A stretch of 64,000 nt of DNA. Source: Strigops habroptila (taxonomy: Eukaryota > Chordata > Aves > Psittaciformes > Psittacidae). A program made the translations under genes and the position numbers. The stretch is from NCBI RefSeq assembly GCF_004027225.2, contig NC_044277.2, positions 34,132,812 through 34,196,811 on the forward strand. Direction: 5' to 3'. The notes under the pieces were generated by a model. It was not told where the DNA came from and made no database searches. It saw nothing but the letters and a program-made list of their open reading frames with translations. Below, piece after piece: positions 23,320 through 36,000 of this stretch; position 1 is the first letter of the stretch; each line of letters starts with the position of its first letter.

Positions 23320-24130
23320 GTCGTTTGCACGGCAACGTGACATTTGCATCCCGAAATCCCAGCTCCTTTCCGTGCCGCGATTACCCCTTGGCCGCCTCCA
23401 GGCTTTCCAGGGGAACGGCGGAGGGAGCCTGAAGGAAAACTGGGGGATAGGGGCGAGGCGGAGAGAAGGCGGCAGATCCGAAGGGCAAATATTGCTACTT
23501 CTGCCCAGATACCTGCAAGTCCTCCCCACGAGCCCGCGGTTCCCCGCACCCGGTGTAAACGCCTGGGCTCTCCGGCGTGCATGCAGCACACTCGCAACCG
23601 CGCTGGGGCTGCTGCCGCCGCTCCGCCACTGCGGCGTGGCTGTCACAGCCCCGGCCCCTCGCCGGTCCCCCGGCGTCGGGCTCCCGGCACCGGCCTCCCC
23701 GCATCGGGCTCTGCACCGGGCTCCCCACACAGGGCTCCCCGCATCGGGCTCCCGGCACCGGGCTCCCCGCATCGGGCTCTGCACAGGGCTCCCCGCACCG
23801 GGCTCCCCGCTTCGGGCTCTGCATCGGGCTTTCCGCACCGGGCTCTCCGCACTGGGCTCTTCGCACGCGGCTCGGCATTGGGCTTCCCACACCGCCCTCC
23901 CCGCATCGGGCTCGGCGCCGGGTCCCCGGGTCCCCGCGCCCCCTTCACCCCGCCCCAGGAAACGGTGCCAGCAGCCTGTTGCTCCCCCCCCCACGCCCAA
24001 CCGCTTCCGCCACCGCCGCGCCCCCTCGGACTTTCTCTTGCGGGATGCAGCCCGAGAGTTTAAGGCTCGCTGCCCTTCCCCTCGGGATCCGCCACCCACC
24101 CCTAGCCGGGGCTGGGAGCTCTGGGCAGTG
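23320..24130. promoter_or_regulatory. CpG island B, GC-rich candidate promoter region
   Basis: This roughly 800-bp block is strongly GC-rich with frequent CpG. It includes an octamer ATTTGCAT at 23342-23349 (the POU-family binding consensus) at its left edge and a tandem GC-rich repeat in its centre. All six frames contain long open stretches here because stop codons are AT-rich and rare in such DNA. The 382-codon plus frame and 288-codon minus frame overlap each other and are built largely from the repeat, so I do not call them genes. With island A this is the best promoter or first-exon candidate in the window. No first coding exon is recognisable. Confidence 0.6.
23660..23935 (+). repeat. 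GC-rich minisatellite, degenerate 12-15 bp units
   Basis: Successive units such as CGGGCTCCCCGCATC, CGGGCTCTGCAC and GGGCTCCCGGCAC follow one another, each beginning CGGGCT and ending near GCAC or GCAT. The array is degenerate towards its right end. Because many units are multiples of 3, the array keeps frames open and yields repetitive translations (GLPASGS-like on plus, GARCGEP-like on minus). The minus strand carries many GGGG-type runs and may form stable secondary structure. These arrays arise by slippage and are often hypervariable in length. Confidence 0.9.
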
Positions 24131-27100
24131 CCTCGTCAGGTCTGGACTGTGTCTAGTCTGTACCTCAGTTTCCCTTGGCCACAAAGCCAGCATTATCACA
24201 GCTTCCTCCCTCCCAGAGACACTGCCAGGAAAAATACACTAATTTACAGAAGATGTCCGGGAAGGATAGATAAGGAACATAGAAAAGCTGCTAAGTGCCA
24301 AAGAAACAGTTCTTTCCTTTCCCCTCCCTGTAATACGATAGCATGGAAGAGAGACTTAAAATCTCAAGGGTTTTTACCTCATTACCAAGTGCCTGACTTG
24401 ACACTTGCATTAAATCTACATTTCACATTAAGACAGATGTTGTGTTTTCTTTGAACTGAGAGGGAGGAACGTCGTTTTGGCATTAAAAGTTACTCCAAAA
24501 GTGTTAACATCCAACTTGAAGGTAGGTTTGCAATTGTGAAAAGACACACTACCCAGCTATATGAAAGCCATATGAGAGTCTTGAAATGTTGATTTGGCTT
24601 ACTCATTCTCGAATACCTTATACAAGGCTATTTCTAAATTACTAGTGGCAAAGTGAATACTTAATAAAAAGTGGGATTAAAAAGCTGTGGTTTGTGCTTA
24701 GTTAGTTGTTATCAGAGCTGCCCTGGAGAAGAAAGGAAAAAGAAGAAACTGTAGTCACAATTGCATTTGCTCAGATTAATCCCCAAAGTGATGATACAGT
24801 GTCTGTTTCAGCCTGTTAAATTGAAACTGCTTTCACAGATGTTAGGCATTCACTAAAACGCTACTCCTTAATCTGCTACTTCCAGATAAATAAACAACTA
24901 AACAATATTTCTGACAATAATATGTGGTGAAGTAGGGATGCGACTACTGTCCCTGGGGTATCATAAGCTTCATAACGTTGCCAGTTATGTCTTCCAGGCA
25001 AGGGTTTGGTTTGATTTTGTTTTATTCTAGCAGAATGTGGTCTGTAAACAGGCTGGATAACCTTACGCACTCGGAAAACCCTGGAGACGTTATTAAACTC
25101 ATTTGCATTTTCTTTAGCTATACTTCTTACCAGCGTTGTATTAATAACTCCACATTAAAAATGTACAGTGAGCAGAGATGCGGAGTATCAAAAAGCCCCC
25201 CAGATTGTGCTGCATCATCCTGTGTACTGACTCATTGTCTAAAATGCAGCTCTGCTCATGACTGATCTATTTGGTATTGGTCAGATGAGATGCAAACTCA
25301 AAAAGGTTCAACCTCTAGCTACTTCTAACCACCATGAACAACAGTTACATGCAGTACAATTATTTTACGTTGTGTTGCATGTGTGCTTACACAGTGTTGT
25401 GTATTATATCTGTGTATAAATATACATAAGATACTGAACATTCATATAATGTACTGGCCCAGTTCTGTTATTTTTTATGCCTGTGTAAGCCACAGATGCT
25501 TTTGCTGATGCCTGTCAAGTCACAATAGTGTAAAATTGACGTGGTTAAAAGGACCCCTAATTGTGTGTTTTGTACACAGAGACAGATGCATGCCCACATT
25601 TATCTTCAAGGACTCTTCAACGACTTGAAATATAAAATTTCATCTCCAAAACCAATGTTAGTAATAATCCTCAAACATTGTGCACGATCATGTTTTCACA
25701 TAAAAGCTACTGCTGATGTTGTGGGATAATTTAACCGCTACACTTATGACTACAACCAGATTTAGTTTGCTGTGACAGTTTATAAAAGACTTTTCTGCTG
25801 CTTCTCCTCTACCCAGACTGCCATCTGCGAAGAGTTTAGGTTGTAAAGGCTGAAATGAAAGCTGCATTGGAAGAGCTGTACCTGAACACTGTAAAAATAA
25901 TGCATCATAAAAAAGGTTCTCAAGTTGACTATCAAACCCATGAACTCCTGCTAAGGCCAGACTGACCTCACTCAGGTAAGACTTGTAACAAAGTGAATAA
26001 TGCTTTACCCAAGTAACTCAAGTAAATCCTAATATGCAAGATTAATTGTAGGTAATTGTGATATCAAGAAATAGTCTTGGTTTGTTCCCACTATTACCAT
26101 GTCCTTCACTTCTTATCTCAAATGAGTTTCCATGGTAGCCAGCAGCATCTTTAAGCCAGGGCTCTGAGCTCCACTCAGTGTTGCTTAGACTAAACTCACC
26201 ACCTTCCCTCCAGCACAGATGGCCTTGGCAGTTTTGCGTGTCTGTGCAGACATATGTACACATCCACAAACGAGCATTACTGCTCAAGAACCTCATGTAA
26301 TTCTCAGCTCCAGCATTTTCAGCTCTCAGAAGTAATTGAAAGGGATTTTTCATGGTTCCTGCAGCAACCTCAGTCTATCTCCACTGCCAATATGAAGAGA
26401 ATTTGCTTTTTTATTTCCTTGAATTATTATAAATCTGCCCTGGATTTAATTAGTTTAGAAGAGTTTATATAGGAAAAGGAGAGATTCTAGAACAAAACAA
26501 TAAATCCGCAGACAAGTCCATGGTCAAATTCTAGCCTAAAATGTATAGGCTTATGTTGAGCTTGGGGGTGAGGACAATATATCAGTATAATAAAAAGGCC
26601 TCTAAAATCCTGAGTAGGAAAATAAAAAGTTAAATAAGGAATTACCAACAAATGTTTCCCTTTAAAGATCCAAGCAAACAGCAGGTTCAAAGAAGCACAG
26701 AAAGATACACTTCTTCATATGTAGCACAGTGAAGACCTGGAACTCCTTGCTGCAGGATTCAGTAGGGAAAAAAACTACATGTATTCAAGTGTTTTGGCAA
26801 GTTAATGGGAAAAGAAAAATAGTCTACTTACAGCAGTTAAATACAAATACAGAACTTCTGGTCCAGGGAATCCCTGGAACTGCCTGGACAGCTATTACTC
26901 TGTGCTTCTCCTATTCTTATACTTTACCCCAAGCATCTACTATTTTCCTCTGGTGGAGGGTGCCAAGCCTAGTATACCCATGGTTTAGTGTGGTACCGCT
27001 GTTCTTTCTTAAAGAATTTAGCCATTGTTAGTTTTTGGGCCTCATCAGGAGAAGTATAAGAGAAATTGATTCCTTTTAGAACTTCAGCCAAGGTTTTTAA

Positions 27101-30100
27101 AGGTTGGCTCATAAATCCATGTGCAGCAACCTAAGTAAAAATGATCTGATCAAAAGTATTGAGTGCGCAGCAGCTGCTAGTGAAGCCTGCAGTTAATTTT
27201 ATTTTTCTCCATATGTAGGCATTGCAAAGTCAGACATGGGCCCATGTAAAATTTGAGTGCTAAATCCCAAACTATATTCTGGGTCAAACTCTGCTCAGCT
27301 GTTTCCTAACCTGGAGTCACCTGAATTCCACAGACACATAGTCTTTTCCAAGCATTCCCTTTGCACCTCTGTGCATTCACCCATGCTGAAAGCTCTTGCT
27401 CAAGGCCAAGCAAGATTCAGGAGTCAGGCATTCCTTCACTTCGGTCTTCTGAATTGCTTCATTGGGCTCTCAGGGTGCACCTACCAAACTTGGAGAGCTT
27501 TGAGTAGCATAGTTAAAGATCAACACTTTCTTCTAAAATCTGGACAGAGGAAGAAGAAACAAAATATTTATAGGACATGCAACCAAATGGAGTAGGACAT
27601 GCTACCACTGTGCTTGTTGAACCTATTCATTTGAACATAATATTCCAACAAGGATTATTCCGTATAAAAATACAAGGTTAATGTGCAAAAAATACTGCAA
27701 GATTTAGTGAGCTACATATAGTGCAAGTACCAGAAAATGCAGGATTCTGTATCCTAGAAGCATGGATGCTAGCTCAGGTGTCTCAGAGCAATTTCCATAT
27801 TTTCTGGGGTAATGTATATGAGCATATAGACATACTCTGTCTGTATGAATCCATACATATGCTAGGTACAAAAGGACTGCTTTAAAAATGCATTAATGGT
27901 GCAGTTCCAGACTCACAATTACCTGCTTGTGCATAGCTGTTGTGGGATGGCAGAGTCTAGCCTCCTTCAGTTTTTAAAGGAAGCTCTCCTGCCCTCCTCC
28001 ATCTTCCCATCAGTGGAATCGGACGGTATGGAAGTTATACCCAACTACAATTTAACTCATACCTGCAGTGCTAAAAATGGTTCCCCTGAGGGGTAACCAG
28101 AGCAGAGGATAGAGTGCAGGAGAGACAGACAAAAGTTCATAATTGACACAGTTCATCACAGGGCTTTATAATTTGTCAGATTGTTGTCATCTTCATCACT
28201 CGTCCCCAAAAGAAGATCAACAGTTGCAATGATAGTCAGTCCCAAATTTGTGTTGCTTCAGTTCCCTCCCTTCCCAAAATACAGATTCTCCTCAGTTACT
28301 GTTTCTTCTACCGTAGCTCCCTTATCAGTGGTTGCATAGTAATTCACTACCAAGCAAGGCCACTGCAATAATGAAAAAAAGACAAGTTTCTTACTTATCT
28401 TACAAGTTTCTTACTTACTTACTTCTTAATCACCAGGAGAGATGATTAGATTTGTCATTGCTAAACTCTTTTTTTAAGTATCCAAAAATAAAAAAGAAGA
28501 AGAAAAAAACCTCGACAAATGAAACCCCTGCATATCTGTCCTGTCATGCTTAGGGAAAAAGAAAACAAAGCCAGAAAAAGTTTTTCCAAGCTAGAGCCTA
28601 CTATGACGATTTAACGCACTGAGAAGCTGTGGTTCTTCCCTTCTGAGCTGCCAGTTGGCCAGGAGTTCCAACTCCAGCACAGTAAACAAGTGATCAGTGA
28701 GTCTGGGAAGAGCTCAACAGGCCAGATAGTCAGAAAATAGGGGCAAATAAAGGCAGGAAAATCAACACACGTAACCAGTCAGCACAAGGTAGGTGATCCT
28801 GTGCTTAGCAGCATGGAAAGTGCTAAGGGGAGAGTATATATGGAGTCTGTAAGGCTTTAAAGTGTGAGAACTCAGTGAGCAATGTGCTCTCAGAACTTAT
28901 GCTGACTTCACAATTTTGGACAGAGTTCAATTTCATTACTGAAAAAAATTGAGGTAAACCATCCAATAGTTTGCAAAAATTGAAAAAATGCCAACAATTT
29001 AGAAGCCAGAATGTCTCATAACTCAATGTTAATTATTACTGAACTGATGACCAATGGTCATCTTTAAGTCCCTCCCTTTTACATAATTCTCATCTTTGCC
29101 CTTACTCAAAACTTTCAGCCTGAAAAAACCTGCAATGACAAAGAACGGAGGACTTGAATTACTCCTAGGTTAAAACTCACCAAAATCAGTAAAACTGCCA
29201 TTATAAAGGTTCAATCTTACATTTCCCCCCTTGAGTATGACTCCAACATTGCATATATTCAAGGTACCACTTGCCTAAAAAAACAACTATGTTCTTGGTG
29301 GTGTTCTGGGCAGAGCGTGGGAATACACATAGTATAACATAGATTCATTTTTTTCCTAGAGTCAAGGAAGCAACAGCCCCTGTAGCCCTTTTATTTTTAT
29401 GACAAAAATGCATCAGCAAATCCCATAACACTTTAGGAAAATATTTCATTTAACCCCTTTGTAATCTCATCTCAGACATAATGATGAGAATATTTGGGAG
29501 CAGAAAGACCACATTGCAGCTATACCTCTATGTATACCATAATTTTTATATGGTAGCAAGGTCCTTTCAGTCTCACTTCTGTTTTGCCAATATGCTTAGG
29601 TTGCCTCTTATATATAATTAACTTCAGAGTTGCACCTGCTAAGACAATTAACCTCGAGGAAATTGGCACCTAACTCAAGCACCTACAAGTGAACAGGTAG
29701 GCAAATGCAGCTGTAATAGCTGGCAGACTCACTCAAGGCCCTTTGGACCATAAATCTTGACCTAGTCATAACACCTAAGGTAAGCACATACTAATGTCAT
29801 ATAACAGTCCCAAGTCACCAAAGAAATGATAAAGCAGTATTCATTGCATAGGACAATGCATTTACTGGAGCCAAGTCTTCCTAACGTTGTCTCGGGTACC
29901 ACTAGAACCTTCTCCTACACATGGGAATGATTTAAATGCCAATACCTATCACTAAAAAAGTGTGTGTAGACATGTATAGATAATGTTTGTATGCAGAATT
30001 AAATATATATGCATGTAAATATATATGTAGGCATAGGATTATATGTATATAACTCTACATCTAAATTCTTGTTGCTGCGCCTAAATTAAGGATATCATAG

Positions 30101-30272
30101 GTTGCAAAACAGAACATTTATAAACATGACTTTTAGATAAAACAGTACGTTTATAAACATGACTTTTAGATAACAATTTGAATGTAGCCAGCTATGTCAA
30201 GAAAAAAAAAGAAAAAAAGAAAGTTAATATGCTTATCCCACTGACCCAAACCACTTGTCATTCCCCTTGTAG
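24131..30272. other. Non-coding-looking DNA right of the CpG block
   Basis: No recognisable gene. A few donor-like GTAAG or GTAGG sites occur (for example after GAAG near 24515 and after CTCAG near 25976), but the frames leading into them are short or interrupted. AT-rich stretches with ATGTATATA-type sequence occur near 29980-30055. A 33-bp tandem duplication is listed separately. Confidence 0.55.
30106..30171 (+). repeat. 33-bp tandem duplication
   Basis: Two adjacent 33-base units, 30106-30138 and 30139-30171, differ at only two positions. The shared core contains TTTATAAACATGACTTTTAG. The near identity suggests a fairly recent local duplication. Confidence 0.88.
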
Positions 30273-30619
30273 GTGCCAAAAGCCCAGAATGTCTTCATTC
30301 TACTGCTGAAACATCCAGTTCACCTCCTGAAAACATTTATGGCTCACATCTTGTGCCAGTAGAAAAAATTATCGCAGAGAAAACTCAAAATGTGAGGACG
30401 GAGTACAAACTGAAATATAATATTGAAAAAGGCCAAGATAGAACTGTTAACATGGGGTGGAGAGCTGCTGGAAGGTATCATGATTACTTTGCAGGTCAGA
30501 ACAATCCCTCTGGATGTTCCCGAGAACGGGCACAGTATCCTGTATCAATGTTGGTGGGGGTCTTCAGTGGAAAAGGAAATAGAGATATTTCTTTCCAAGC
30601 AGAGCTAGTTCAAGCAGAC
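30273..30619 (+). CDS. Candidate internal exon, unrecognised product
   Basis: An open stretch of 115 codons is bounded on the left by a pyrimidine-rich acceptor ending CCCCTTGTAG and on the right by a consensus donor GTAAGT at 30620. The acceptor leaves two bases of a codon, and the donor falls on a codon boundary. The frame stops (TGA) shortly after the donor if not spliced. The translation is hydrophilic and mixed in composition, beginning AKSPECLHSTAETSSSPPEN and later including EKTQNVRTEYKLKYN, with no low-complexity bias, membrane segment or domain that I recognise. An alternative donor, GCAG/GTCAGA, lies near 30494. No matching neighbouring exon was found, and chance is a real alternative. 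Confidence 0.25.
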
Positions 30620-32984
30620 GTAAGTGATGCCATCTGAGGGGCCTACTGAGCAGCAGATTGTTTGGCTGTATTGACTGGATGTAATTATGTAGTCCCAAGG
30701 ATGAAGAAAGGACAGGTGAAATTCAGTGCTGTAGTAGTGGCAAAAAGATAGAAAGAGATAAAGGATAGAAAAAATCACAGTACTTTGGAGAACAAGAAGG
30801 TATTAGTAAAATTTCAGGAAAGCAAAAGAGGCTGAGGGCATTCAAGCCAGGCAGCAAGGGGCTGGAGGGTTTTCACAGAAAGGCAAAGCTTTTGCAGAGC
30901 TTAGGGAAAAGTTTTAGGGAATAGTTGCAGGAAAAGGGTGTTAACAGGGGTGTTTGAAGCATTTCAGGGAAGTTTTCACAAAAGACAGTCTGAAAAAACA
31001 GACACTGGGCTGCAGAGCCTGCTGTCTGTGGCATTTCTGAAAAGCTGTGGGTAAGAAAAGAGATTCCTGACCCTTCTGACAGTCTGCCCTTCTCTGTACT
31101 TTCTCTTCAACTCTGTGGCACAGGAGGATCTTGATCCTTACCCTCATGGCTTTCCCCTTTCTCTCTCAGTACCCACAGCTCTCCCCCACTGCCCTTTAAC
31201 ACAGCAGTCATGTTCCCTGTCTCTATTTAGGTAGTCCCTTGGCACTTCCCAGGCTGTGACCACTTTAAAGGGAACGGGACACAAGGGAAAGGAAAGGAGC
31301 AGGACTGAAAGGGGCAAAATGGAAGTCTGGCTGGAAAAGCATTTGCTGTTCCTGGTGCTACCGTGGGCCTGAGCAGCCCTTTAGCTCTCCCTCTTCTCTC
31401 CCTCTCCTCTCCATTCAAGCAAAATCTACTACAGCAGCAAAGGGAAAGTCCTAACACATAGTCCCATCTGCTGTCCTTAGGTTGACACTTACCCGAAACC
31501 TCCTCTCATGGCAAATATAATTACTATTTACTCTCATTGGTAATTTAGGGCACTGAATCTTTTCCAAGCTTGTGTCAGTGGAGTTAAAAAAATAAAAAAA
31601 AAAAAAGGCAGCAGGAAGTTGTAATATTTGCCTGCCTGGTTTATTTTGTTTTTATTTGAATTCCACATTTGGTCGAAGGGACGGAGAAATATTTTCCTCT
31701 TCCTTCGTTATGGTATCAATGAGTGGGAAGGTGGAACCTAGTTAGTTAGACTTGTATAGGAGGCAGAGCCATTTTTTACTTCTGTATGGTCCTAGGAAAT
31801 TCTGAATATTTTTTATAGTTGGCTCATTCTCCTCCCAAGGCTGCACACACTGTTTTAAAAGGACAGAAATGCCATTTTGCAACTAGTTTTGAAATTTGTT
31901 TTCATTCCACACTTTAATAAACTCAAGGCCTTTCTAACACTTTCTTCAAACTGAATGCTCAGAGAGTCACTTTTACACTGAAAAATCAGAATTTGCAGAA
32001 GAATTGTAGTAAGGTCTGTGGTCTGATACACAGTCCAACACCCAGCTCCAGTGAGGCAGCTAGGAGCTGCTTTTCAGCTGCAGATGATGCAGCTTCAGAG
32101 GGCAGGGTCACATCCAGCAAAAACCACTGGAAGCAACAATCCATCTTTTCCCTTGCTCTGCTCCTCCCAGTTCTTGTTCCTGCTGACTCCTTTACATAAA
32201 CATTAGCTGACCACTTTTTTTTTTTCTTAAATGCCTAAATTTCAGTCACATTGAATCAGACCATAAAGCTATAAAAATGCTAGTGCTGACACAAGAAAAG
32301 AAATGTACAGCCAAGGGAGAGATGGAAGAAAATACATTTCCTTTCAAAGACAGTCTCATCTTAAATGAGGTTAAGCTGATCTTAAAATCAACTTTTGGAA
32401 CTCAAACTCCAAATAAGTCAGTCTGGAGAAGCTCTACAAGTGTCATTTGCTGAAGGATGCTGTGAGGGATAGAAAGTGCTCTAGTAACGGGCAATTGTCC
32501 CACTACAGGAGATGAGACCTGAGGCTGAAATGCTGAATTACCTCAAGAGGCAATCATCAGAAAACAAGCACTTTTTTTAGGCACTAGCCTAGGCACTATT
32601 TAAACCAGTCTTACCAACAATAAAGAAGTTTTCAGTGGAGCCACGTTTGATTTCCTCATATTGGTAGTCTTAGACTGAGGTTAGTGTCTCTGCCGTATTT
32701 GTTTGAGAGACATGAGGAGGCTGACCTTTCCTGTCAGGAAGATAGGCTGACATGGGAACTCCATAAATAGCCTTGGCTTGTGCTGGATATATATTCTGCC
32801 AAAGAGTGCCCTTCTGAAGTAATCTTCTTTGGGTCTCAAGAAGGCCTGGATGTATTTTCCAGATAAATGAATACAGTTTTTTAAACCTGCTGTAAGGGTT
32901 TTTAAACCTGACTACACTCATTATGTGCTGTCATGCTTTGCTTCATAGGCGGTCCACCTGAACTTTCTGAGAAGAAATTCTTTT

Positions 32985-33018
32985 TATATATATGTAAATA
33001 TATATATACATACACACA
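32985..33018 (+). repeat. (TA)n/(CA)n compound tract
   Basis: A TATATATATG run is followed by ATATATATA and then CACACAC-type sequence. It is a typical compound dinucleotide microsatellite, imperfect. Confidence 0.75.
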
Positions 33019-36000
33019 CCAAATTTTACTGCATTTAAGATTTTCCCTTTTAGTTGAGAGGCCCAGCAAAAGAAACAAGCTTTTGACCTGTAGTTTTTCC
33101 AGAAGCAGCGGACAGACTGAACCAAGCTTTGTGCTTTTACAGCCTGTGGGACCAAGCAGACTGATAATCTCACTGAAACGAATCCTATTTACCCTTCTAC
33201 AAAATATCCTTTCATGCAAATGAATCCACAGCTGTTTTAAGACAGCAGTACCTGAGTCACACATAGTAATGTGATAGCTGATCAATAGCTGCGTCACAGC
33301 AGTAATAATAAAGACATTCTAACAAAATGTGCATTAGAGCTAATTGCAGATCTTGATCCCTGCCTGTCTCATGCGCTGATGTAAAAGCCCAACAAGTGAA
33401 AGTAGTGAAGTTTGTTGACTATTTTAGATGTAGTTTCAGCTAAAGATCTGATCTGCTCTCCTGTGATCTTTCTTTTACTTAAGAAAATCCACAGAGAGGT
33501 ATTTGACCACTGAATGACAGTAATCATTGGCATATTTTGAACAATAAACCTTTCCACTTGCAATGAGTTACTTAATAAAATAAAAGTTAGTAATTTTTAC
33601 TGGTACAGCATAGTTTCCTGTGGATTTTGTCTCATTCCTGTGTTATTCCTGAAATTAGCACAACCTAAGGCAGCTTGTGTTAACTCTTTCTTATGCTAAA
33701 TAGCCCTTGTTAGTTTAACAGAACAAAAGCTCCGATTGTAAGTGCAAATATGTGTGAGAATCTAGAGTCAAAGCACATTGGTGGCTTTTTTTCTGAATGA
33801 CTTGCTTTGGTGCAAGTTTCCAAATAAAGATTTAATTGCACCCACTTGCATCAATTACAATATCAAAGCACAGAAGTTATAAAAACAGAAGGTACATACA
33901 CAATGGCTATTTCACAGTCTGTTTTGAAAACAGATTAAACACAGTTATAATGATCATTTCTTCAAAAGAATTTAGAGATTATCAGAAACTGAACAGACTG
34001 TGGATTTTAATTGAAAACTCAGTCCGAATTCATTGTATCCCTCCACCCCAGCCTGGTCTCCTTCACAGCATTCAACAGAATAGTTAATGAGTGGTTTTAA
34101 CAAGGGGAGATTGGAAACCAGGAAATAAATACAGTTGCAGTATCCAGTTCTTAGTATTGTAGTGCCAGTGGTACCTTTGGGTGATCTCATTTCCTGCACT
34201 TATGCTTTGACGCAATAACACTTAGCTGCTGTACGTATAACTTAGCAATTCATTCTAACAATGTAGACACTCTTCACAGGCTCCCTGGATTTGAAAATAA
34301 CTATCTGCACATTTCCAAGGAGAAATGTTTCCTATATACTTGAAAGCCCCTTGTAACTCTGAAATTTCAGTATCTTCCTCAAAAGAATAAAACAAATAAT
34401 GCAAAAAGAATAGAGCATCTTTTTATATTTTGAATATTAATAATCACGAAGACATTTGTTTAAACCATAGAAATTCCCTGAAGGTGTTCTGATACAGACT
34501 GTACAGCACAGTATATATTAAAGGTAAACGATACCAGTAACACTTTTGAGAAACACAGGCCTAAATTTAAACCTGACCTAGGCAATTAATATAGCTCAAT
34601 ACTTATATCAAGATATGAACATATATAAGTTCCACTACATATTGATTGGAGAAAAGTCAGGAATATATTGAAAAATGTGGAGAAAATGGATATAATGGTT
34701 GACAGAAAGAATTCCTTTATGAACATACATATTGGTTAGGTCATTTCACCTTTTTTACACAAACATTGTATTTTCTGAGGTAGTTATTTCACAAGCAGAA
34801 TGACATTACAGACCTCCCAGGCAAAGCCCTTCATGTAGCATGTTTCCTCAAGACTGTTTCATTGAAGTTTGAATCTAATCATTTTGCCAAAGCAGCAGTC
34901 ACTGCTAAGAGTGCTTCCCATCCTGAATTAAACCTCAGGATGAGATCTGGATCATCTGGACTCTTCCTAAACACACCCATGTGGTCTCTCAATTGTCCCC
35001 AGTGCCAGGTCAGGGCTCACCACTGCTTTGCTGTCATAGTCCCTTCAGCTGCTCAGAGACTCTCTGCTGGTCTCGAACCCCACCCCTGGGCACCCCAGTT
35101 TTATGAATGCAGAAGACATTCCAGCATATCTGCATAGCACTTGCCTCTGCAAAAAAAATCCATCCCACTGTTTCAGGTGAGTGAAAAAACCTTTTGGAAA
35201 AATTGCTGCCTCTTGAATTTACTTGGCTTTTTACTCTCCTAATCCTTAAAGCTGAACTCTAACAGTGGTTTAAATCATTTAAATTTCTGTGAGGAGATGA
35301 GGCGTTTTAATCATACTGACATGAAAAATATCTGGTTATATACCCATTGCATAATTGAAAATAAAAATTAAAATATTCTAAAAACATTCCCTAATTTAGA
35401 GTATCAAGGACACCAGCTAAGGACATTGAAAGATTAGCAATCACAGCCAACGATAACCAGGTGGCCAATTCAAACACATTACAAAACCTTTCTGAAAAGT
35501 AGAAAACCGCTGTGGTTTTACATCAGATTGCATTTCCATGCAGTTCTGTCACTGTCTTTTTTCATATTGTGAGCAGTCTCAGAAACAAGTTTAGCAATCA
35601 CCTACATCTCACACAAGTTCAAGTGCTGGCCTGACAGGAGCTGTGATGGACATCTTCTCCATGGTCCCTGCGGAGCCGCTTCTCATCCTCTGCCGGGAAG
35701 ATCTGGTGGCTCTGGCACACGGCAGCAGCCTGCACACAGCCAGCATGGGCTGCCTCTCACAGCAAATGTTACTGCGAGAGAGAGAGGCACAAAAACCTCT
35801 CATGTGCATAGAGTTGGAACCACAACATATTTTGTTCATGAGAGACTTATCCCTGGTGACTGGCATAGAGTCTTGGGTTTTGGGCAAAAAAATGTATAAT
35901 CCCGATTCATCTACTGTCACAGAGGGCAAGTGTGCAAGGTGCCCTAGATGACAAGGGCCACAGTGACACCTAGCACGCACCTCTGGTGCATGGCAGGGAA

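Noticed and set aside
23327..23340. RFX X-box-like sequence beside the octamer
   Set aside because: Only the GGCAAC half matches; the left half does not fit the consensus.
23233..24099. 288-codon minus-strand frame
   Set aside because: It is the antisense of the same GC-rich repeat, with a repetitive Gly/Ala/Arg/Pro translation and no domain.
23306..24454. 382-codon plus-strand open frame, with 239- and 221-codon frames overlapping it in the other phases
   Set aside because: All lie in GC-rich DNA and are dominated by the minisatellite. Frames are open in several phases and on both strands at once, which indicates lack of stops rather than coding.
25853..25976. Short frame MKAALEELYLN... 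followed by a CTCAG/GTAAGA donor
   Set aside because: The frame ends in TGA before the donor, so the donor cannot extend it.
35609..35980. 123-codon minus and 102-codon plus frames overlapping each other
   Set aside because: They are mutually antisense, have no recognised family and lack convincing splice sites.
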